Numbered from the stretch's first letter, positions 1 to 9,003 are shown. The stretch: 64,000 bases of DNA from Pedosphaera sp. (GCA_009695195.1 SIBJ01000004.1:1-64000), one strand, 5' to 3'. Numbers and translations are program-made. The notes: generated by a model from the letters alone, not told the origin.

Positions 1-11
1 GAACAATCGGT

Positions 12-50
12 GAAATTTATCCGTGTTAATCCGTGTCATCTGTGGTAATA
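12..50. repeat. Dispersed 'ATCCGTGT' repeat
   Basis: Simple repeat with the core ATCCGTGTTAATCCGTGTC followed by ATCTGTGGT. Related copies, on either strand, lie at 39279-39376, 40083-40155 and 47714-47749. It sits just upstream of rsfS and would produce a spurious N-terminal extension if an earlier start were used. Confidence 0.7.
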
Positions 51-65
51 ATTTTCCCGGCAAAT

Positions 66-431
66 ATGGATTCCAAAAAACTGGCCCTGCTCTGCCGCGA
101 GTTCGCGGACAACAAGAAGGCGGAAAACATTCTCGTGCTGGACGTGCGCAAGCTTTCGAGCGTGACGGATTTTTTCGTGATCGCGTCCGGCACGAGCGAG
201 CCGCACCTGCGCGCGATCTTCGAGGAAATTTTCGCCCGGCTGCGTGACGATCACGACGTGCGTCCGCGCGCGACGGACGGCACGGTACACGGCGCGTGGG
301 TGGTGATGGATTTTTTCGACGTGATCGTCCACGTGATGCGCGCGGACGTGCGCGAGCGTTACGATCTGGAAAGTCTCTGGGGTGATGCGCCGCTGGTGAA
401 GCCGAAGGCCGTCAAGCCGCTCAAACGCTGA
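66..431 (+). CDS. rsfS: Ribosomal silencing factor RsfS (Iojap/DUF143 family)
   Basis: A 121-residue protein with the RsfS pattern: LVLDVRKLSSVTDFFVIASG near residues 23-42, then a stretch around HGAWVVMDFFDVIVHVM and RERYDLESLWGDAP. The family binds ribosomal protein L14 (uL14) on the large subunit and blocks subunit joining during starvation. The ATG at 66 is preferred over an earlier in-frame start at 33 because the intervening codons are repeat-derived and the family starts close to this point. The length is normal for the family. Confidence 0.93.
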   Translation: MDSKKLALLCREFADNKKAENILVLDVRKLSSVTDFFVIASGTSEPHLRAIFEEIFARLRDDHDVRPRATDGTVHGAWVVMDFFDVIVHVMRADVRERYDLESLWGDAPLVKPKAVKPLKR

Positions 432-461
432 TTCGTTTGGGGCAAATTTCGCCCGCCGTGC

Positions 462-746
462 TTACGCCGCCTTCGGAGGAATTTCGTTCGACGCCTTCAC
501 CATCTCGTCGAGCAATTTCTTGAAGTCCTCCAGCCCCGGCGCGGGAATGATGATGGTGTCGCGCCGTCCGCCCACGTCTTCGGTGATCCGCAGGAAACGC
601 CCGCGCGGATTTTCCTTGAGGGTGAACTGAAAGGTTTTGCGCTCGATCTGGACCTTCTCCGACTTGAGCGTGTCTTCGTTGACGTGAGGTTTAGGCGCAC
701 CGAACTGCCGGTGGCCGTAAGGCGATGGCCGTTCATTCGATATCAT
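462..746 (-). CDS. DUF3276 PUR-family DNA/RNA-binding protein
   Basis: About 94 residues. The core reads from VQIERKTFQFTLKENPRGRF to LRITEDVGGRRDTIIIPAPG, which is the PUR-alpha-like single-repeat pattern of DUF3276. Bacterial members bind single-stranded nucleic acid. The ATG at 746 (MISNERPSPYG) is chosen; a longer reading to 815 adds low-complexity sequence. The gene is convergent with rsfS. Which nucleic acid it binds here cannot be told from sequence. Confidence 0.85.
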   Translation of the reverse strand: MISNERPSPYGHRQFGAPKPHVNEDTLKSEKVQIERKTFQFTLKENPRGRFLRITEDVGGRRDTIIIPAPGLEDFKKLLDEMVKASNEIPPKAA

Positions 747-821
747 AACTTTTCCAGTGCGAGACGCACGAAGCGCCGTTCTTGTTGCTGTTTTGACAAG
801 GTTGACGACAATCATTCTTTG

Positions 822-1358
822 TCAACCCCTGAATTTGGCCGACCCGACAAACCGCAATTCGTCCGAGGGATTCGCCGCCCGCCACAGCACCACGGCCACG
901 CCGCCGAGCAGTAAAACATTCACCGCCTGGAACACGCCGTGCCAGACGCGGAAGGATTTTGCCGCCGCCTCGCGCTGCGCGGGCGTGGCGTTCACGAGAA
1001 ACTGGCCGCGCTGTAAATCCCGCAGCTTCGGGCCGAGCCAGAACGAACCCACCACGCTGAACCAGAACAAAACCACCAGCAATCCGGTCCAGTAGCGTTT
1101 CGGCGAGCGGCTCAAATACAATTTTTCCGCCAGCAGATGCGCCAGCGCGATGGCGGCGCAGACAAAATGAAATTGGAAATAGCGTCCCAACAGAATCTGG
1201 CCGACCGCGCCCGAGAAGAAGGGAAAGTTTTTCGGCTGGAGCAACGACTCCATTTCCGGCGAGATCATCGCGGGCGCGGCGCACAGCGTGTAGAAGACCG
1301 CCGCCCCGAACCACACGGCGGCATTGGTCACGCCCACGAATCGCAACAACCGGATCAC
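822..1358 (-). CDS. DUF4149-like four-helix membrane protein
   Basis: About 178 residues with four predicted transmembrane helices: the N-terminal VTNAAVWFGAAVFYTLCAAP segment, a HFVCAAIALAHLLAE segment, WTGLLVVLFWFSVVGSFWL, and a C-terminal VFQAVNVLLLGGVAVVLW. The pattern resembles DUF4149/TMEM205-type proteins of unknown role. A GTG start at 1358 (read MIRLLRFVGV) is preferred to a longer frame to 1442, whose N-terminus is Gly/Arg-rich and overlaps the promoter region of the divergent pirin gene. Confidence 0.72.
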   Translation of the reverse strand: MIRLLRFVGVTNAAVWFGAAVFYTLCAAPAMISPEMESLLQPKNFPFFSGAVGQILLGRYFQFHFVCAAIALAHLLAEKLYLSRSPKRYWTGLLVVLFWFSVVGSFWLGPKLRDLQRGQFLVNATPAQREAAAKSFRVWHGVFQAVNVLLLGGVAVVLWRAANPSDELRFVGSAKFRG

Positions 1359-1465
1359 GAACTCACCGTAGAAGTTTGCCCGATTTCTGCCAAGCCCGGA
1401 TTCTGCACCGGCGCAGACGCCGCGTGCGCCGACCGCGCACATGTGCTAAAGATAGCCCCGTTGCC

Positions 1466-2161
1466 ATGATGACGATTCGACGATCCGACGAACGCGGCCA
1501 CGCCAATCACGGCTGGCTCGACAGCCATTTCACCTTTTCCTTCGCGGACTATCACGACCCGGCGCACATGGGCTTTCGCAGCCTGCGTGTGATCAACGAC
1601 GACAAGGTCGCGCCCGGCGGCGGCTTCGGCATGCATCCCCATCGCGACATGGAGATCATCACTTACATTTTGAGCGGCGCGCTGGAGCACAAAGACTCGA
1701 TGGGCAATGGCCGCATCATCCGCCCCGGCGAAGTGCAATACATGGCCGCGGGCACGGGCGTGCAACACAGCGAATTCAATCCGTCCGAGAAGGAAGCGGT
1801 TCACCTGTTGCAAATCTGGATCGTGCCGGACCACAAAGGCGCGAAGCCGCGCTACGAAGAAAAGTCCATCGCGAAGGCCAAGACCGGCGCGCTGCATCTC
1901 ATCGCGAGCAAAACCGGGCGCGATGGCTCCATCGCCATCAACCAGGACGCGGACTTCTACGTCGGGAAGTTGGCGAGCGGCGACAAGGTCGCGCACGAAC
2001 TCCGGCCGCACCGGCACGCGTGGGTTCACGTCGCGAAAGGCGATGTGACTGTGAACGGTCAGCGATTGCAGAGCGGCGATGCCGCGGCGCTCTCAGATGA
2101 AACCAGTCTGAGCCTCACCGCAAATGCCGACTCGCAAGTGTTGCTGTTTGATCTAAATTGA
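1466..2161 (+). CDS. Pirin family protein (bicupin)
   Basis: A 231-residue protein of the YhhW/pirin type. The N-terminal cupin carries the metal site GFGMHPHRDMEIITYILSG around residues 52-70 and GEVQYMAAGTGVQHSE around 89-104; a second cupin half follows. YhhW-like pirins have quercetin 2,3-dioxygenase activity in vitro, but the physiological substrate is unknown. The first of two adjacent ATGs at 1466 is used. The stop overlaps the next gene by 4 bp, suggesting translational coupling. Confidence 0.92.
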   Translation: MMTIRRSDERGHANHGWLDSHFTFSFADYHDPAHMGFRSLRVINDDKVAPGGGFGMHPHRDMEIITYILSGALEHKDSMGNGRIIRPGEVQYMAAGTGVQHSEFNPSEKEAVHLLQIWIVPDHKGAKPRYEEKSIAKAKTGALHLIASKTGRDGSIAINQDADFYVGKLASGDKVAHELRPHRHAWVHVAKGDVTVNGQRLQSGDAAALSDETSLSLTANADSQVLLFDLN

Positions 2162-2427
2162 ACGCATCCGTGAAGAAAGCACTCCAAGCCGTCGCCTCCT
2201 TGGTCGCCGTGGCAGCCGTGGGAACATGGCTCGCGACCGGCGCACATCGCGGCTGGACGAAAACCAGCGTGCAGAAAATGACCTTGGACGAAGTCACCGG
2301 CATCGAAAGCCCGAGCTACGAAAAGAAGTTCGTCGCCGGCGTTGACTTCCTCGGCGCGGGGCTGCTGGCCGCCGGGGGACTCGCCGGAATTTCCCTTTTC
2401 TTTCGCCACCAAAAAAAGCCAGACTGA
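2158..2427 (+). CDS. Small two-helix membrane protein, unknown
   Basis: An 89-residue protein with hydrophobic segments at about residues 8-27 (LQAVASLVAVAAVGTWLATG) and 62-82 (VDFLGAGLLAAGGLAGISLFF), joined by a charged loop. The start is a TTG inside the TTGA that also ends the pirin gene, so it is probably translated by coupling. No family was recognised. It lies between pirin and YceI on the same strand. Weak point: there is no separate ribosome binding site. Confidence 0.6.
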   Translation: MNASVKKALQAVASLVAVAAVGTWLATGAHRGWTKTSVQKMTLDEVTGIESPSYEKKFVAGVDFLGAGLLAAGGLAGISLFFRHQKKPD

Positions 2428-2461
2428 AAACCGAACACTGAAAACTGAATACTTGAAACGC

Positions 2462-3076
2462 ATGAAAACCAAACTCGTCTCCCTGCTCACCCTCACCGCC
2501 CTCGCCACCTCCGCGCTGGCCGCGCCGCTCACATTCGACTTCAAAGACCCGAAAGGTGTGAACAACGCCGTCTTCAAACTCGACGCCCCGCTCGAAGCCA
2601 TCAGTGGCAGCGCCAACGGCGTCAGCGGCATCGTCACGTTTGATCCCGAAAAACCCGGCGACACCAAGGGCAAGATCACCGTGGACGCGACGACGTTGCA
2701 CGTGCCACATCCGATGATGAAGGACCATCTCCACGGCCCGATGTGGATGGACGTAGCCAGGAACAAAGAGATCACCTTCGAGGCGAAGGCGCTCAAGAAC
2801 GTGAAAACCACCGGTGACAAAACCGCCGCCGACGCGAGCGGCACGTTAACCATCAAAGGCGTGGCGAAGGAAGTCACCGTGCCCGTGACGCTCACCTATC
2901 TCAAAGGCAAGCTCGGCCAGCGCGTGCCCAAAATGGAAGGCGATCTCCTCGTGATCCGCGCGCATTTCACCATCAAGCGCGCCGACTACGGCATCAATCC
3001 CGGCGCGCCCGCAGAGAAAGTTTCGGACGAGATTGAACTGACGCTGGCGATTGCCGGTGCCGCGCCGCAGAAATAA
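2462..3076 (+). CDS. yceI: YceI-family periplasmic lipid-binding protein
   Basis: A 204-residue protein with an N-terminal signal peptide (MKTKLVSLLTLTALATSALA). The YceI pattern follows: SANGVSGIVTFDPEKPGDTKGKI, a motif of the form DxxxLHVPHPMMKDHLHG, TFEAKALKNV, GTLTIKGVAKEVTVPVTL and FTIKRADYGI near the end. YceI proteins are lipocalin-like and bind polyisoprenoids or amphiphiles in the periplasm. The 35 bp before the ATG are stutter repeat (ACTGAAAACTGAATAC), so the upstream coding-looking frame is not real. Confidence 0.93.
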   Translation: MKTKLVSLLTLTALATSALAAPLTFDFKDPKGVNNAVFKLDAPLEAISGSANGVSGIVTFDPEKPGDTKGKITVDATTLHVPHPMMKDHLHGPMWMDVARNKEITFEAKALKNVKTTGDKTAADASGTLTIKGVAKEVTVPVTLTYLKGKLGQRVPKMEGDLLVIRAHFTIKRADYGINPGAPAEKVSDEIELTLAIAGAAPQK

Positions 3077-3169
3077 TCCGCTACCGATTCAATCCACGCG
3101 GAGGGAAATCCCCTCCGCGCATTTTTTGTTGGCGGACGATTCAAAACAAAATATCCGTTGGCCGCGGCA

Positions 3170-3319
3170 GCGTCTTGGAGTGCGGTGGCTGGCGGGGAAC
3201 GGGGCTGACACCGCTTTCGACCGGTGGCGTTTGCGGTTGGACGTTGCAAGGCGGGTCCGCGATTTCCCCATTCCAAAGCGGTGTGTGCCCTCACCCTCGC
3301 CCACCGCACTCCACGACGC
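3170..3319. repeat. Long palindromic element, copy 1
   Basis: The arms at about 3170-3217 and 3275-3319 are inverted copies (TCTTGGAGTGCGGTGG on the left; CCACCGCACTCCACGACG on the right) around a variable core. The same arms recur at 5503-5635. The 344 bp gap between yceI and phoH holds this element and a short GCGGGCTGAAGCCCGC dyad near 3398; I see no gene in it. Confidence 0.85.
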
Positions 3320-3420
3320 TAACGCGCAGAATTCACCCTGCTCCAGCTTTCGCATCAGGCCTTACGTCGGTTGCGTCTGCTCTCTCGAACGATGAAGCGG
3401 GCTGAAGCCCGCGCTCCCCT

Positions 3421-4734
3421 TCAGAGAATATTCGCCGCTAGTTCCGCCAGTTCGGAGCGCTCGCCTTTTTGCAGTTCGATGTGCGCGGCGATGGCTTCGG
3501 TGCGGAAACGGCTCACGACGTAATTGAATCCGTTCGAGGAACCGTCCACGTACGGGTTGTCAATCTGGTACGGGTCGCCGGTGAAAATGATCTTCGTGCC
3601 GTGGCCCACGCGGGTGACAATGGTCTTCACTTCCAGCGGCGTGAGGTTCTGCGCCTCGTCAATGATCATGAACTGGTTCGCGATGCTGCGTCCGCGAATG
3701 TAACTCAGCGCCTCGACCACGATGCTGCCGCTGCGCATCAGGTCGCCACTGCGCCGATGGTCATGGCCCATGTTGAGGTCGCTCAACATCTCGAGCGCGT
3801 CGTGAATCGGCTGCATCCACGGCGCGAGTTTTTCTTCGAGCGAGCCGGGCAGGAAGCCGAGCTCCTTGCCCATGGAAATTGTCGGGCGCGCGACGACGAG
3901 CCGGCGGAATTCGCGATCCAAAACCGTGCGCTTCAAGCCGGCGGCCATTGCCATCAAAGTTTTTCCCGTGCCGGCCTTGCCCATGAGCGTGACGAGCTTC
4001 ACGCGGTCGTCGAGCAGCGCGTCGAAGGCGTAATGTTGCTCGCGATTGCGCGGCTTGATGCCCCACACGCCTTCGCGGCAGTCAATGATCGGGATGAGCT
4101 TCGTGCCGGTGGCGTCCACCTTCGTGAGCGCGGCTTTCTTGGGGTTCACCTCGTCGCTGAGCGTGCAATACTCGTTCGGGAAATATTGTTTGCCGCCGTT
4201 CAACTCCAGTTCGCCGTTCGCGCGGAACGCCGCCATCTTCTCCGCGCTCACCGACATCTCGGTCATGCCGGTGTAGAGGTCCTTGATGTAAACGCGGTCC
4301 GTCTCGTAATCCTCGGCGTCGAGTCCGAGCGCGTCGGCCTTGATGCGGAGGTTGATGTCCTTCGTGACGAGAATGGTGCGGTTCTTCGGCTGCTGTTTCT
4401 GGATCACCTGCGCGAGCGAAAGAATGCGGTTGTCCACCGTGTTGCCGTTGAAGACGGCGTGACCGTTGTGACCGTTGTCGGATTTCTGGAAGGCGATCTT
4501 GAGTTTGCCGCCGGTGGGCAGCTTCACGCCCTCGCTCAAGCTGCCGTCGCCGCGATAGCTGTCGAGCATCCGCGAAACCGTGCGGGCGTTCTGGCCCAGC
4601 TCGGTGCTCTCGCGTTTGAAGCGGTCAATCTCCTCGATGACTTCGATGGGGATGAGGACGTTGTTGACTTCGAACTTGAGGAGCGAGTTGGGATCGTGAA
4701 GGAGGACGTTGGTGTCGAGAATGTAATTTTTCAC
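3421..4734 (-). CDS. phoH: PIN-PhoH family ATPase/ribonuclease
   Basis: About 437 residues. The N-terminal PIN domain has acidic motifs at NYILDTNVLLHDP and IEVIEEIDRFK. The C-terminal PhoH ATPase has Walker A LMGKAGTGKTLMAMAAG, the ARPTISMGKELGFLPGS segment and Walker B FMIIDEAQNLTP. PIN-PhoH proteins such as PhoH2 are ATP-driven RNA unwinding nucleases. A GTG at 4734 is taken as start because it overlaps the TGA of the upstream GST-like gene (GTGA, 4 bp); a longer frame to 4779 would overlap that gene further. Confidence 0.93.
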   Translation of the reverse strand: MKNYILDTNVLLHDPNSLLKFEVNNVLIPIEVIEEIDRFKRESTELGQNARTVSRMLDSYRGDGSLSEGVKLPTGGKLKIAFQKSDNGHNGHAVFNGNTVDNRILSLAQVIQKQQPKNRTILVTKDINLRIKADALGLDAEDYETDRVYIKDLYTGMTEMSVSAEKMAAFRANGELELNGGKQYFPNEYCTLSDEVNPKKAALTKVDATGTKLIPIIDCREGVWGIKPRNREQHYAFDALLDDRVKLVTLMGKAGTGKTLMAMAAGLKRTVLDREFRRLVVARPTISMGKELGFLPGSLEEKLAPWMQPIHDALEMLSDLNMGHDHRRSGDLMRSGSIVVEALSYIRGRSIANQFMIIDEAQNLTPLEVKTIVTRVGHGTKIIFTGDPYQIDNPYVDGSSNGFNYVVSRFRTEAIAAHIELQKGERSELAELAANIL

Positions 4735-5399
4735 GTGTGAAAGTCGGTGTGTTTGATACGGCTCATCCTTCGATGCCATTCGCCGAGGGCCGTGTGCGCT
4801 TTGGGCAGTTGATAGTGCCCGGTGTAAAGAAAATCCCCCAACATCCCGAACAAGTCGAAGTCCACGAACCGAGGCCGATCATCAATCAGGAAGGCGCGAT
4901 ACCGAACCATCTCCTCGAACGGCAGCAATCGCGCTTCGAGTTGCGCGCGCAATTCACCTTCCTGCGCGCGCCATTGATCGAGACAGCCGCGGCCAAACTT
5001 CCGCTCTTTGTGCCGGACGAATCGCAGTTGGTCCGCCTTCGGCACGAGTTCCTTCCAGTGGATGTCGGAAAGCTTGAAGCACGGCCCCTCGATGTCGTTC
5101 TCGATGAAGCGCCAGAGGATGGACTGCACGCCTTCCAGTTCCTTCGGGAACAGGCCGAGGTTGAACTTCCAATCGAGATATTTCGAAATGACCTGCGTGT
5201 CGTCGTTCAACTCGAAGAGCACATTGCGCCCGTCCTTGAGGACCGGTACGCCGTAATAGCGTTCCTTCGTGAGCTTCCAGACGCGTGAGCGGTCGCCGTT
5301 GGGGATGTTGGTGATTTTGAACCGGACGCCGGCGAATTCGAGGATGCGACGCTGGACGATGCAGAAAGGACTCCACGGAAACTGAACCAGTTCAATCAT
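4731..5399 (-). CDS. Glutathione S-transferase-like protein
   Basis: A 222-residue protein. It begins MIELVQFPWSPFCIVQRRIL, a thioredoxin-fold N-terminus with an SPFC motif in place of a classical SNASK-type site. YYGVPVLKDG supplies the cis-proline, and a helical GST C-terminal domain follows, ending GEWHRRMSRIKHTDFH. The substrate is unknown. The stop overlaps the start of phoH by 4 bp, so the two are probably co-translated. Confidence 0.82.
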   Translation of the reverse strand: MIELVQFPWSPFCIVQRRILEFAGVRFKITNIPNGDRSRVWKLTKERYYGVPVLKDGRNVLFELNDDTQVISKYLDWKFNLGLFPKELEGVQSILWRFIENDIEGPCFKLSDIHWKELVPKADQLRFVRHKERKFGRGCLDQWRAQEGELRAQLEARLLPFEEMVRYRAFLIDDRPRFVDFDLFGMLGDFLYTGHYQLPKAHTALGEWHRRMSRIKHTDFHT

Positions 5400-5502
5400 G
5401 TCAAATGCGTCTTCGGTGCGATCAACGCGCGCAATCTAGGACTGAGCGGGCGACGTGACAAGCGGAAATGCCGGCAACATTCGGTTTTCCGAACCGCCGC
5501 CA

Positions 5503-5635
5503 GGTCTTGGAGTGCGGTGGCTGGCGGGGAACGGGGCTGACACCGCTTTTGGGCGAGGGCTGGCATCGGTTGAATTGCACCGTCATCCAAAAGCGGTGTG
5601 TGCCCCCAACCCTCACCCACCGCACTCCAAGACGC
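5503..5635. repeat. Long palindromic element, copy 2
   Basis: Second copy of the element at 3170-3319. Both arms are conserved (left TCTTGGAGTGCGGTGG, right CCACCGCACTCCAAGACG), while the core between them differs in length and sequence. It lies in the 419 bp gap between the GST-like gene and a 58-codon gene. Nothing else was recognised in that gap. Confidence 0.85.
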
Positions 5636-5818
5636 TGTGCGATGAACGGACGCGTTCAGTACCGCTTTGGCGCGGACGGGTTCGAAGCCGCCACGCCGCC
5701 GCATCCATGCTGGACACGCTTCTGCGAGCGGAATAGTCTCGCCGCATGAAGGAATCGGCAGAACCAGTACCCAACCCTTCAGTTAGCAATCAAACACCCA
5801 AACAAAAAGGACATTACC

Positions 5819-5995
5819 ATGGACAAGGTTGCACGATATGATTGGCAAGGGAGCGGCATCATTTTGATTTTGCTCTGCGTCTTGGGAATTACGATTCCGC
5901 TGACGGCCGTCTATTTTATGACACCCTTGCTTCGGATTGAAACGCAGGTTGCCGATGGCGAGAAATTGGCTGAGTCCATGCGGGCGCGAAGTTGA
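5819..5995 (+). CDS. Small single-pass membrane protein (58 aa), unknown
   Basis: ATG at 5819 with an AAAAGG ribosome binding site about 9 bases upstream. The 58 residues start MDKVARYDWQGSG, then have one hydrophobic helix (IILILLCVLGITIPLTAVYFM) and a charged cytoplasmic or periplasmic tail ending AESMRARS. No family was recognised. Support is the good ribosome site, the coherent membrane-protein composition, and placement on the same strand ahead of the aminotransferase. Confidence 0.6.
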   Translation: MDKVARYDWQGSGIILILLCVLGITIPLTAVYFMTPLLRIETQVADGEKLAESMRARS

Positions 5996-6119
5996 ATCTC
6001 TTGGCGAGCTGACGTGTGCGTGAACTTCACTTGCCACTTTCACCGTTGAACATTCCGCGCGGAACGTCCACCATCGTTAGGAACTGGAATTGACCCGAAA
6101 ACGAATCCGCGTTTTGAAA

Positions 6120-7460
6120 ATGAAAACACCCACACTGCCACCATTCGATCATCAACCGAAAAAATACACCGGCCCGTCCGCGGCCGACGTGCTTGCGCAA
6201 CGCAAGCAGTTCATGAATCCCGGCATCTTCCTCTACTACAAGAACCCCATCATGTTCGTCGAGGGCAAGATGCAATACATCTGGGACGACACCGGCAAGC
6301 GTTACCTCGACGGTCTCGGCGGCATCGTGACGATCAGCGTGGGGCATTGCCATCCGCACGTGGTCGCGGCGGCGAACCAACAGAACGAAACGCTCCAGCA
6401 CTCGACGACGATTTATCTGCACCCGAACGTCGGCGCGTTCGCCGAGAAGCTCGCGTCGAAAATGCCGGGCGATCTCAAGGTCTGTTACTTCGTCAACTCC
6501 GGCTCGGAGGCGAACGATCTGGCGTTGCTCATGGCGCGCGCGTCCACGGGCAACTTCGATCTGATCGCGCTGCGCAACGCGTATCACGGCGGCAACGCGT
6601 CCGGCATGGGCGTCACCGCGCACAGCACGTGGAAATACAACGTGCCGCACAGCTTCGGCGTGCATCACGCCATCGCGCCGTATCAATATCGCGGGCCGTA
6701 CGGCTACGACGACGCGGACGCGGGCAAAAAATACGCGGCGGATGTGAAAGAGGTGATTGATTACGCGACGCCCGGCAAGGTGGCGGCGTTCATCGCGGAA
6801 TCCATCCAGGGCGTCGGCGGGTTCGTGGAATTTCCGCAGGGTTATCTCAAGAATGTTTACGAGCACGTCCGCGCCGCGGGCGGCGTGTGCATCGCGGACG
6901 AAGTGCAGACGGGCTTCGGGCGCACGGGCACGCATTTCTGGGGCTTTGAAACGCAGGGCGTGATCCCCGACATCGTCACGATGGCGAAGGGCATCGGCAA
7001 CGGATGTCCGCTCGCGGCCGTCGTCACGACCGCGAAGATCGCGCAATCGCTCGTGGGCAAGGTTCACTTCAACACGTTCGGCGGCAACCCGGTCGTCAGC
7101 GCGATGGGCAAGGCGGTGCTCGAAGTCATCGAGAACGAGAAGTTGCAGGAGAATTCGCTGAAGCAGGGCGCGCGCATCCGCGACGGGCTGGAGAAGTTGA
7201 AGGCGAAGTATCCGATCATCGGCGACGTGCGCGGCAAAGGTTTGATGATCGGCGTCGAGATGGTAAAGGACCACAAGACGAAAGAGCCAGCAAAGGCCGA
7301 GTGCGCCGCGGTGCTCGAATCCGCCCGCGAGATGGGTCTGCTGCTCGGCAAAGGCGGACTGTGGGGCCAGACGATCCGCTTCGCGCCGCCGATGTGCATC
7401 ACGTCCGCGGACGCGGAATTCATCATCGAGGTGTTCGACGCGGCGTTTGGAAAGCTCTAA
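6120..7460 (+). CDS. Class III aminotransferase (AGXT2-like; candidate beta-alanine transaminase)
   Basis: A 446-residue PLP enzyme of fold type I, class III. Visible motifs: YLDGLGGIVTISVGHCHPHV, the phosphate-binding VNSGSEANDLA, IADEVQTGFGRTG with the PLP-contacting Asp, and MAKGIGNGCP with the Schiff-base lysine near residue 290. The closest type is alanine-glyoxylate aminotransferase 2, which also accepts beta-alanine and beta-aminoisobutyrate. That would supply the transaminase step missing from the pyrimidine cluster at 40-47 kb; this role is an inference. The ATG at 6120 is preferred over one 10 codons upstream. Confidence 0.88.
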   Translation: MKTPTLPPFDHQPKKYTGPSAADVLAQRKQFMNPGIFLYYKNPIMFVEGKMQYIWDDTGKRYLDGLGGIVTISVGHCHPHVVAAANQQNETLQHSTTIYLHPNVGAFAEKLASKMPGDLKVCYFVNSGSEANDLALLMARASTGNFDLIALRNAYHGGNASGMGVTAHSTWKYNVPHSFGVHHAIAPYQYRGPYGYDDADAGKKYAADVKEVIDYATPGKVAAFIAESIQGVGGFVEFPQGYLKNVYEHVRAAGGVCIADEVQTGFGRTGTHFWGFETQGVIPDIVTMAKGIGNGCPLAAVVTTAKIAQSLVGKVHFNTFGGNPVVSAMGKAVLEVIENEKLQENSLKQGARIRDGLEKLKAKYPIIGDVRGKGLMIGVEMVKDHKTKEPAKAECAAVLESAREMGLLLGKGGLWGQTIRFAPPMCITSADAEFIIEVFDAAFGKL

Positions 7461-7470
7461 CAGAAAATTC

Positions 7471-7619
7471 CAAGCACCAAGCTCCAACATCCAGAGAAGC
7501 ACCAAATCTCAAGCTCCAAACCAGAAGCTCACGCGACGGCGCAGAGTTTGGTGATTGGAGCTTGGAGTTTCTCTGGAGCTTGGAGTTTCTCTGGAGCTTG
7601 GATGTTGGTGCTTGGAGCT
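7471..7619. repeat. TTGGAG/CTCCAA stutter repeat with internal dyad
   Basis: The left half is rich in AGCTCCAA and ATCCAGAGAAGC; the right half (7551-7619) contains tandem copies of CTTGGAGTTTCTCTGG and ends ATGTTGGTGCTTGGAGC. The halves are roughly inverted. Related copies lie at 8937-9003, 43737-43870 and 44297-44424. Translated readings give WSLELGCWCLEL-like peptides that are not proteins. Confidence 0.8.
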
Positions 7620-7620
7620 T

Positions 7621-8865
7621 TCACTCGGAGATTTCCTCCGTCAACGCAGCCGCAGGGCGCGCAAATTTTCCGGCTTTAATCTCCGGCACGAGCAACGACG
7701 TGCCGATGACGATCAACCCCGCGCAAATCCAGCCGACGTAATGCAACGGCATTCCGGCGATGAGATAGAACGCCACCAGCGGCGCGATCACGCCGCGCAC
7801 GCCGGTGAAGAACGTGTGGACGCTCATGTAATCCGCCACGCGCTCGGGCGGTGCGAACTTCGTCACCCACAAACTCCACGCCACGTCCGCGCCCGCGCTT
7901 GAAATGCCGTTGAGAATCGCCGCGACGACCAGCCAGAAAATATCGCCGCCGACAAAGAACGAGATGGCGCCGAGCGCGAAGCCGGTGTTGAGTGTGATGC
8001 GCAGGATAAAAAAATTCATCCGGTCGAACAGATAGCCCCAGATCGGGCTGAGCACGAGCCGCGCGAGATTCGGGATCACGCCGACGAGCATCGCGATCTG
8101 CGACGGCGTGAGCGGTTGCCCGTGCAACGTGACGCCGTGTTTCGGATTGGCGAGATATTCGATGCGCAGCGGCGACATCATCAACGTGGCGAAGCCAAGA
8201 AACATCCACGAGATGAGCGTGATGCGGAACACGCGGTCCTTGCGCGCGTACTTCAACGCACGAAACGGATGCGTGCCGCCCGACGCCACGAGCGGCCGCG
8301 ACGGGATGCGCGCGAAGCAGAAAGCGGCGAACGCGAACGCCACCGCGAACACGACCAGCAGTCCGCGAAAGTAACCGATGTGCGCCGAGAGCACGCGACC
8401 GGCGAGTCCGCTGAACGCCGCCGCCATGGCGATGCGGATCATGAACGTGCGCGAAAAAAGTTTTCCCCGTTCGCGCGCCGGATAGTTCTCCTGATAAATT
8501 TGCGTCATCAGCGGAATGGCGACGGACGACATGGTCATCGCCACCACCGAACCAATGACAAAGACCGGCTGCCACGGCGCGACCGCCATCGCGAGGAATG
8601 TAATGGCGCCGACCATCGCGAGCCGCGAGGCGGCGAGGGACACGGGCCAGCCGAGCGCCTCGACCTGCGTCACGATCCACGGCGCGAGCATCAGCCCGGC
8701 GCTGCCGCCGGCGGCGACGGCGGATTTGGCGAGCGCGCCGGACTCGTACCAGCGCACGGCGATGAGCAGGAGGAAAGTTGCGCCGGCGGTTTCGAGAATT
8801 CCCGCCGAGAGAGCACGCCAGCGTTCGTAGCGATAAGTGGTGGCGGTGCGCGCGGCTTCGGACAT
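7621..8865 (-). CDS. MFS transporter
   Basis: A 414-residue protein with about 12 hydrophobic segments and a major-facilitator layout, including an ARERGKLFSRTFMIR loop between the second and third pair of helices, a long central loop around RPLVASGGTHPFRALKYARKD and a LVLSPIWGYLFDRMN motif. The substrate is not evident. It ends with EEISE and its stop abuts the stutter repeat at 7471-7619. It is convergent with the aminotransferase gene. Confidence 0.85.
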   Translation of the reverse strand: MSEAARTATTYRYERWRALSAGILETAGATFLLLIAVRWYESGALAKSAVAAGGSAGLMLAPWIVTQVEALGWPVSLAASRLAMVGAITFLAMAVAPWQPVFVIGSVVAMTMSSVAIPLMTQIYQENYPARERGKLFSRTFMIRIAMAAAFSGLAGRVLSAHIGYFRGLLVVFAVAFAFAAFCFARIPSRPLVASGGTHPFRALKYARKDRVFRITLISWMFLGFATLMMSPLRIEYLANPKHGVTLHGQPLTPSQIAMLVGVIPNLARLVLSPIWGYLFDRMNFFILRITLNTGFALGAISFFVGGDIFWLVVAAILNGISSAGADVAWSLWVTKFAPPERVADYMSVHTFFTGVRGVIAPLVAFYLIAGMPLHYVGWICAGLIVIGTSLLVPEIKAGKFARPAAALTEEISE

Positions 8866-8936
8866 CGCGGGAGACTAAGCGGCGGGCGGCAGGCGGGCAA
8901 AAGATTTTGCGGAGGAAGAGGAAACATCGAACACCC

Positions 8937-9003
8937 AACATCCAATCCTTCACCCGGCGCAGATCACTGGTGAATTGGATGTTGGAGGTTGGATGTTGAA
9001 CAA
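8937..9003. repeat. Stutter repeat with internal dyad
   Basis: The left part reads AACACCCAACATCCAATCC and the right part GAATTGGATGTTGGAGG; they form an imperfect dyad between the MFS gene and the downstream end of the kinase gene. It belongs to the same general class as 7471-7619. Confidence 0.7.

Noticed and set aside
7555-7620. Open frames encoding LELGVSLELG-type peptides
   Set aside because: Translations of the TTGGAG stutter repeat.
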